From Sciurus carolinensis (lineage: Eukaryota > Chordata > Mammalia > Rodentia > Sciuridae), in the NCBI RefSeq assembly GCF_902686445.1, contig NC_062218.1, positions 137,503,607-137,567,606 of the forward strand: 64,000 bases of DNA, in the 5' to 3' direction. The position numbers and the translations under genes were made by a program. The notes beneath the pieces are model-generated. The model saw only the letters and a list, made by a program, of their open reading frames with translations. It had not been told where the DNA came from and made no database searches. Of the stretch, positions 57,813 through 64,000 are shown piece by piece (position 1 is the first letter of the stretch; every line of letters starts with the position of its first letter).

Positions 57813-59925
57813 GTGGGGGCCTATAACCCATCTGTAGCAGCAGTTCTGCTACACACTAAGGAGTAGAGGAGTGTTCCCTGGAACCTGCTCTACTTTCCCA
57901 AAGGCTTCTTGTTACTCCTCCTTCACAAGCCTCTTGCTGCAGCAGGTGAGGAACTCTTAGGAAGCCAGGAGTGTGAACCAAAGGAAGAGAGAGTTAGAGA
58001 GAGTTATGGGCCTTGGCCTCCCCCTCACCATCTATATGGCTTTCTATACATTCATCAGGTCCTTTGCTTTCTCTAGTTTTGTCCCCCAGTTAGTCAGGCC
58101 TATCTCTGTGTGTGAGTGTTCCTTCTTGCTTATTTGCTGTTATTTCTGCTCCTACCACGAGTTAGAATCATTTCTCCTGGTTCCCTTGAATTTTCTTCCC
58201 GTCGCCCCAGCCAACCCCTTGGAGCCAGGTGAAACTCTACCTCTCAGCCTCCTAACTCCCTCTAAGTGGTTTCTGTTTCCTCCTAGCAGCAGCCTTTTCC
58301 AGACCCGTTTTGTCTGAATAAATTCTCCCTAGAGATGTAGTTTTCAGACGTATTTTTAGCTGCCGAAGAATGCTTTGTTGAAATGAGACCCTAATATGTA
58401 AAGCAGATGGAGTGGAGCTGTTTGGGGAGGGGGTAGAGTCCCTCCCACAGAGCTCTCTCTCTGTCTCCCACAGCTCATCTGGGCCCAGTTAGAAAATCAT
58501 TGCTCTGCAGGGTCTTCACATTTTGAGTCTTGCCTCTTGTTAGTTAAGTAACTCCTTCCCTAATGGCTTCCTTTAGTGCCTTATACAATTTGAAACATTC
58601 TTTCTCTTTCTACTTCTCTCATGCTCTTTGATGGTCACTTTTTCCCAAGAAAAGTGAGAAGTTTTAATTTTCTCATCTCTGCCTAGCAATGTCACTGTGT
58701 GGGACTTCCTCTCACCTGCTTGTATCCCACCTACTCAAGGCTACCAAGATGAAGGTCACACTGAAATGGGCAGGCCAGCCAGCTGTGCATCACCTGGCCA
58801 CCTCCACAATGTGAGTATCATACAGTCCTCCTTTATATAAATTGTGGTTGCTAGACAATTGACATAATTGACACAATTTTTCTCCAAGCTTGGAGTGGGG
58901 TTTCTGAGAGAAACCCCTCTGAACCATGGAGTTGCTTCAGGGAGTCCTGTAGCATGGGGACAGGGGATCTGTGGGTGTTTGTGTGGTTTATTTACTGAGG
59001 GTGGCTTGGACCTCAGGAACACCATGAAACTTACATTTCCAGGGCTCTCACTTGCAGGCATCCCTTCCTTTTCTCAGTCTAAATAAACAACTGCTTTGTT
59101 TTTGTAACTGTGCACTTTTTTTTTTTCTTAAGGAAAACCTTCCAAATTCTATAAGCTTTAAGCTCCTCAAAACCTGGTTGCATCCCTGGGACCATGGACT
59201 CAGATCTCTCTCAGGGGATCCAGGGACCCATATACAAGGGGATCCTCTTCTATGAGAAGAAGCAGAGATTCTCATTTCCAGGGCTTTCCAAGGGATCCCT
59301 AGTACTATCTTCAGGGCATTCATGCCAAATTCTTGGGCAGAAAGCAGGAAGGCATGCAGTCTCCCTCTGCAACATCAGGGTCCATGTTGGGACTCTGAGG
59401 CAGAGGACAAATAGAAAGTTAAGAGGCCAGGGAAGGACTGTTTTCTACTGTCTGCCTCCCCAGCCCCCAACCTGGTGCTACGCAGCTCTCACACCAAGAC
59501 TTGGTGCAAACTCTGGCCAGTTTTCCTGGCAAAAGGTATCAGAACATGGTCTCTTACTTCTGAACAGCTTTCCATCAGACTAGGATTTGTGGTCTAGGCC
59601 TCAAACAGGCAGTACTGCCATTTGACTGTAATCCCTAAATCTGGGTTTTAAGAACCATATTTTGCAAAATGGGAAAGTTTACCCATCTGGTTGGGAGACC
59701 ATGGAACTTGTGAACCCAGTGCCCAGTACCTAGCAAGCTCTCCAGGTCTCCCTTGCTTTGTATTATTTCTGCCGCTGTTGACACAAGTAAGACCTGGAAG
59801 TCAGAGACAGCAAGTGTTACTTTAAAAATGTGTAGGGACATTTCCATAATAGGTAGTGGATTAGGGCTTCCCATAGTTTTCCTTCTCAATTCCTAATGAA
59901 AGAGAGCATATAAAGTCAAGGGGGA
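57812..59925. other. Unique intergenic sequence, nothing recognised
   Basis: No SINE or LTR seen across about 2.1 kb. Frames at 57973, 58756 and 59194 (101-129 codons) lack domains or gene context. Confidence 0.45.
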
Positions 59926-59926
59926 G

Positions 59927-60142
59927 TTGGGCATGGTGGCACTCACCTGTAATCCCAGCAACTTGGGAGGCTGAGGCAGGAGGATTGCAAGTTCAAAGCC
60001 AGCCTCAGCAGATTAGCTAGGCACTTAGCAACTCAGCAAGACCCTGTCTCTAAAAAAATATTAAAAAAGGGCTGGGGGTGTGGTTCAGTGATTCAGTGCC
60101 CCTGGGTTGAATCCCTGGTACCAAAAAAACAAACAAAAAAAC
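59927..60142 (+). repeat. B1-ID composite SINE
   Basis: GTTGGGCATGGTGGCACTCA, TGTAATCCCAGCAACTTGGG, GGGCTGGGGGTGTGGTTCAG, GTTGAATCCCTGGTACC, AACAAACAAA tail. Little diverged. Confidence 0.94.
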
Positions 60143-60937
60143 CAAAGGGGAGATTTACTATTAGTGACCAGTACAGTAAGTCTCAAAAATAGCATCCAAA
60201 GATATGGAGGATTCTGGAGTGGCCAAAAGTGGCCTGGCACACCTCTCTCTGCTCCCTACCCTACCCTCAATGCCAAGAAATTGACAAACTCCTGAGCATT
60301 CTATCTACTGCTCCTGCTCCTGAAAAGAAGCAGGTATGAATCATGCCCTATTCTTCCTATTCTGAATGAGTTCTATAAAGTGTGCTGGGGAGACTGGGGA
60401 CAACAGAGCTTGGTCCACCCAGCTGTCTTGGCTAATAGAAATATAGTCTCCAGAACAACACTCCAGATAGGGACAGTGTTATCCTCCTGAGTTACCCCCC
60501 TTTTTGGGGAGAAGTATAGTGTCTTCATCTCTAGCCCCAATCAGGTGGCATGAGCCTTGTACAGGACTTTAAACAGAACCTCAGGACAGGAGCATGCCCA
60601 GGTATTCCAACAAAGTCTGCACTCTGCTTTGACCAAATGCTTCCCTTCTCCTTCCTTCCCTTCAGACTACCTAAAAGTGTAGAGAGTCCACAGATCCAGC
60701 CTTGCACTTAGCTCTGAGGGAAAACCAAACTGGACTCAATCAGTGGGGTGATGATCAGTAAGTCCCTTTCTCCCATCACCCTATTTCAGCAGTATAAAAA
60801 AGATCTGGACAGAGCCACCAAACCAAAATGACAAGAAAAGGATTCAGACAAATGGGAACAAAATATAATGATAAATAATGGGGAATCAGAGGGCAAAAGA
60901 AGACAAGAGTTCCTCCTTCCCACACCTGGCAAAATAA

Positions 60938-60983
<46 letters not shown>

Positions 60984-62243
60984 GGGATGTTCAGGTTGGA
61001 TTGATTTCTTCCCAGAAGAGAAAGGAGCAAAATCTACCACCTTTTATAGGAAAGGAGGTGTGACTCAAGAATATTATACCAGCTAAGATATGGTTCCTAC
61101 AAAGAGGCAATAGATAGACATTCTTAAACATACTTAACTCTTCTTGGAAAACAGCTAAACAATGAAATTCATCCCATTAAGAGATTAATTGAAATAAAGA
61201 ACTTGCAACTGGAAAAGGTTGGTAAAAGACCAGCAATGAGCATTAAATTAATTTAAATTTATAATGTCTGCTAAGTAACTATAAAATAGTGTTTACAGAG
61301 CACAATATGATCGTTGTAAGCCTGGATATTGTAATAAGAACAAATAACAAAGCCAGCATGTAGGATCAGGGTAGATGGAAAGAATCACAAAAACTAATAT
61401 TCCAGAGCAATGAACACACACACACTCACATATATTTTAAATGTGTAACATTAAGAAAATGACTCTAGCCTCTCATTGTTTTTCACAATTTTTGTTTAAC
61501 CTCAGAGGTATCTTTTAGGAAGTAATATTTCTTGTGGTCAAGAAACATTCTTTGAAGTTCAACTCCTCCTTCAGTTTCACTTCAACTTCAAGTAAAATGA
61601 AATGTAATACTTTTATTTAAATAGCATCAGTATTATGACCCACACTTCTATAAAATATCTCTATTATCTTTCCTCCTATATGTAAATATTCTTAGCCTTC
61701 TGGAATGTAATGTTCATGATGGGCATTTCTTTGTGATGGTATTGGAATAATTCAAACTTTTCTGTTTAAATTACTTAAAGTGTGCATATATAATTTTTAT
61801 TAAAAAGGGGTGGATAAAATAAGATATTATTTTTGATTAATTCTGAATGGCAATGTCTGATTATTTTGTTGCTTGTCATTTTTTATGTTTTAATTTTCCA
61901 ACAAATAAACAAAAGAAGTTTTCAAAGTGTTGGGAAAAAAATTTTCAGACATCTCACCACCCAGAACTAGATATGGTAAAGATTGCTTCTGTCTTCCAAT
62001 ATCTCCTTTCTTTTTCTGATATTTAAGGACGTTCTGGCTGTGCATACAATGAGCAGAAAAGAACCCTATTTCTTAGTTTTGATCAACGGGATGTAAGCAG
62101 ACACACCGTGTGGCAACTTCTGGAAAGATTTGAGAGTGTTTACTTCTTTTCTCTGTAACTTTCATACCCTCTTGTTGCCTGGAATGCAGATACAGTAACA
62201 CCATGTTGAACCATGTTGGTCAGTCCATTCAAAGTAGAGCCAA
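60142..62243. other. Unique AT-rich sequence with a microsatellite
   Basis: Holds (TG)n at 60939-60980. The rest is AT-rich without a recognisable family or gene. Confidence 0.45.
60939..60980. repeat. (TG)n microsatellite
   Basis: About 21 perfect TG units preceded by AAAATAAA. Histidine/threonine-rich minus-strand frames across it are artefacts of the array. Confidence 0.97.
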
Positions 62244-62244
62244 A

Positions 62245-62305
62245 GGGCTGGGAATGTAGCTTGATGGTAGAGCACTTGCCTAGCACCAAAAGAAAAATAG
62301 AGGTG
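62245..62305 (+). repeat. ID SINE, truncated
   Basis: AGGGCTGGGAATGTAGCTTG, ATGGTAGAGCACTTGCCTAG, CACCAAAAGAAAAA. The middle of the ID (the GGTTCAATCC part) is missing. Confidence 0.8.
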
Positions 62306-63845
62306 GGGAGGAGGGAAGAGTCTATGTTTCCCACAGAAACTTTATTCTTGTAGGGAACTCAGTATTCCCCATGGCTATTTGACTATGGAACCAATCTTTT
62401 CCTGAACTTCCCCTTGGAGTACAAGGAACACTTGGAAATGCTATTGTAAGAGATAACAATTTGCAATGTGAGAAATGATTGTTATACTCACCTTTGAGTC
62501 CCCATAGATAATTAGCACTCCTTCATAAGTTCTGACAAGCAGCAGCATACAAAGAGAAGACATGTGGAGTTTGGAAAATAGGGGTAAATTCTCCTGGTAG
62601 AGTGAACATATCCTAAGAGAAGGAAATTAGCTGAAGTCTGGGTTTTTCCTTCTCATAGGCACTGGGTGTAACTTTGAGGAGTAGATGCTTTTAGATATGC
62701 CAAAACAGGGATAAATGACCATTTTAAAGATAATTTAGGACAGATCCCAGGAATTGAGATGCAGAAAATGGCAACTGGGAGTGACTTCTTGCCACTTAAG
62801 AAAAGGATACAGCAAAAAAGGTCTAGGGTGATCAAATCAACATTGATTGATCATTCATTCATTCATTCATTCATGTTTCTTCTCTCTCCTCCTCCTCCTC
62901 CTCCTCCTCTTCTTTCACTCTTTCTCCCCTCTGACCTTATAGTCAAGAGAGAGCTATTATTAAGCACTATATTTAAACTACAGTTTAAAGCCCTTAACTT
63001 ATTTTATCTTATTTAATTCTGTGATATAGTTATTATGGATAGTATATTTACTTTTAGGGCAAGGCAAGGGAAGTGCAATTAAGTAATTGCCTAAGTAATG
63101 TTAAAAAACTAGCAAGGGGTAAGGCAGGATTCCAACCAGGAAGGTTTGCCATAGATTCAGCTTTCCTAATCACTACTTATACACAAAAATGTCCAAGAAA
63201 CAGCCACACAGCTAGGTAGAGAGGAACCAAGTGAATACACGTCAGGAAAGTCCAGCAGGATGGGATGTCAATTCATCCGGGTGATTAAACTACTGTTTGC
63301 TAGGGAGAGAAAGGAGGGGGAAGTCACCTCAGGGCAAAAAGGTCTGGGGCAGGGAGGCCACTCCTCTTAGACAGGGGTGTGCCAAGTCCAGTTGTGGTCC
63401 CCTGGCACCTCCAGCCCGTTCAAGTTTCTGACTGGGATGGAAGGTTGTTTCTTAGGAAGATATGGAGAGAGGGGTTGGAGGGTGGACACACGTGGGATGA
63501 GGCCACGGGAGAGTCAAGAAACAAACCTTGCCATGTTACCAAAGAAAAAGCAGAGCCATGCAGAAAGAAAGGAAAGAAAAGGAGGGTTTCAGGGGATTTG
63601 GAATGGTATTTAGTACGGATAGTGAGAAGGACGGCGCAGAGCCCCTTGAGGCCTCTGGCTTGAACATAGCTCTTAGTTTTCCGAGTTTTGTGCACGTTTT
63701 AGGTGGGGAGCTTAGCAGCGAAAATGTTCATGCATTGGAAGTCGTGGAGTTCTGCACAGAGCCAGACTTTCATTAATATACTGTTCCAAGCTCTTGGGAC
63801 AGGTAGGTGATGGTCACTAGAAACATGATGCTTTGACTGTTGAGC
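62305..63845. other. Unique sequence approaching a CpG island
   Basis: Holds (ATTC)n at 62851-62873, (CTC)n at 62885-62910 and a minus-strand MIR/L2-like remnant near 63000-63150 (AGTAATTGCCTAAGTAATGT, GGATTCCAACCAGGAAGG). CpG count rises after about 63600. No coding exon seen. Confidence 0.5.
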
Positions 63846-63849
63846 TTCG

Positions 63850-64000
63850 CTTTCTATTGCAGGATTCCCGGGCCGAACTGCGCATCCTGCGCATACATTG
63901 CGCAAGAAACCAGAGATTGGTCCCTTGCCCGGGAAGGCCGCCCGGCCGGCTGCGCCGGTCCTGCCCGGGTTCCCGCCCTAGCTCTGGCGGGAGCATCAGG
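63850..64000 (+). promoter_or_regulatory. Edge of a CpG island, probably the SEPTIN8 promoter
   Basis: An abrupt change to GC/CpG-rich sequence that runs off the window. Three TGCGCA motifs (63879, 63888, 63899) resemble NRF1 half-sites, and an ATTGG (reverse CCAAT) follows at 63917. By remembered human order, SEPTIN8 lies beyond SOWAHA and would read rightward here. Gene assignment is inference; the island itself is seen. Confidence 0.5.

Noticed and set aside
60776..61040. Histidine/threonine-repeat proteins on the minus strand
   Set aside because: Direct translation of the (TG)n microsatellite.

Overview
The window is nuclear DNA from a mammal, and the repeats point to a rodent of the squirrel family (Sciuridae). 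It is crowded with 7SL-derived B1 units fused to a tRNA-Ala-like ID unit and with free ID elements. Several IDs carry an extra tail reading GTATTGTGTCCATCTACAACTA, a form I associate with squirrels and marmots. Older layers are MIR and L2 fragments, MaLR (MLT1/MST-like) LTRs, one ERV-like LTR, and L1 pieces. Nothing is bacterial, and no intact mobile element ORF is present.

Two protein-coding genes can be supported. SHROOM1 lies on the + strand: a non-coding first exon in a CpG island ends at 20540, seven coding exons run from 25095 to 28389, and the poly(A) signal is at 28704. SOWAHA lies on the - strand as a single-exon 568-codon ORF at 37433-35727, with a CpG-rich promoter to its right and a probable poly(A) signal near 34234. 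The genes converge tail to tail. From memory they are also convergent neighbours in human 5q31.1, so this window would be the reverse complement of the human order: GDF9 would lie off the left edge and SEPTIN8 off the right edge. The last 150 bases become abruptly CpG-rich with repeated TGCGCA motifs, and I read this as the leading edge of the SEPTIN8 promoter island.

Layout: 1-14.5 kb is an old repeat graveyard (two L1 3' ends, one LTR, many SINEs, partly nested). 14.5-20 kb is mostly unique upstream sequence with one well-preserved solo MaLR LTR. 20-28.8 kb is SHROOM1. 28.8-30.1 kb holds SINEs and a young L1 with target-site duplications. 30.1-38.3 kb is an 8 kb block with no recognisable B1/ID SINE, containing a GC-rich element with a perfect RFX X-box palindrome (31760-31774) and SOWAHA. 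38.3-41.1 kb is SINE/L1-rich. 41.1-47.9 kb is again free of B1/ID. 47.9-63.8 kb is mixed intergenic sequence with MaLR LTRs, SINEs and microsatellites.

SHROOM1 acts on cortical actin, microtubules and cell shape. SOWAHA is a little-characterised ankyrin-repeat protein. Nothing here shows that they act in one pathway; their adjacency is conserved synteny. I found no convincing undescribed system. The best leads are the candidate regulatory elements, the apparent shifts of two SHROOM1 splice acceptors, and a 78-nt in-frame SHROOM1 intron.
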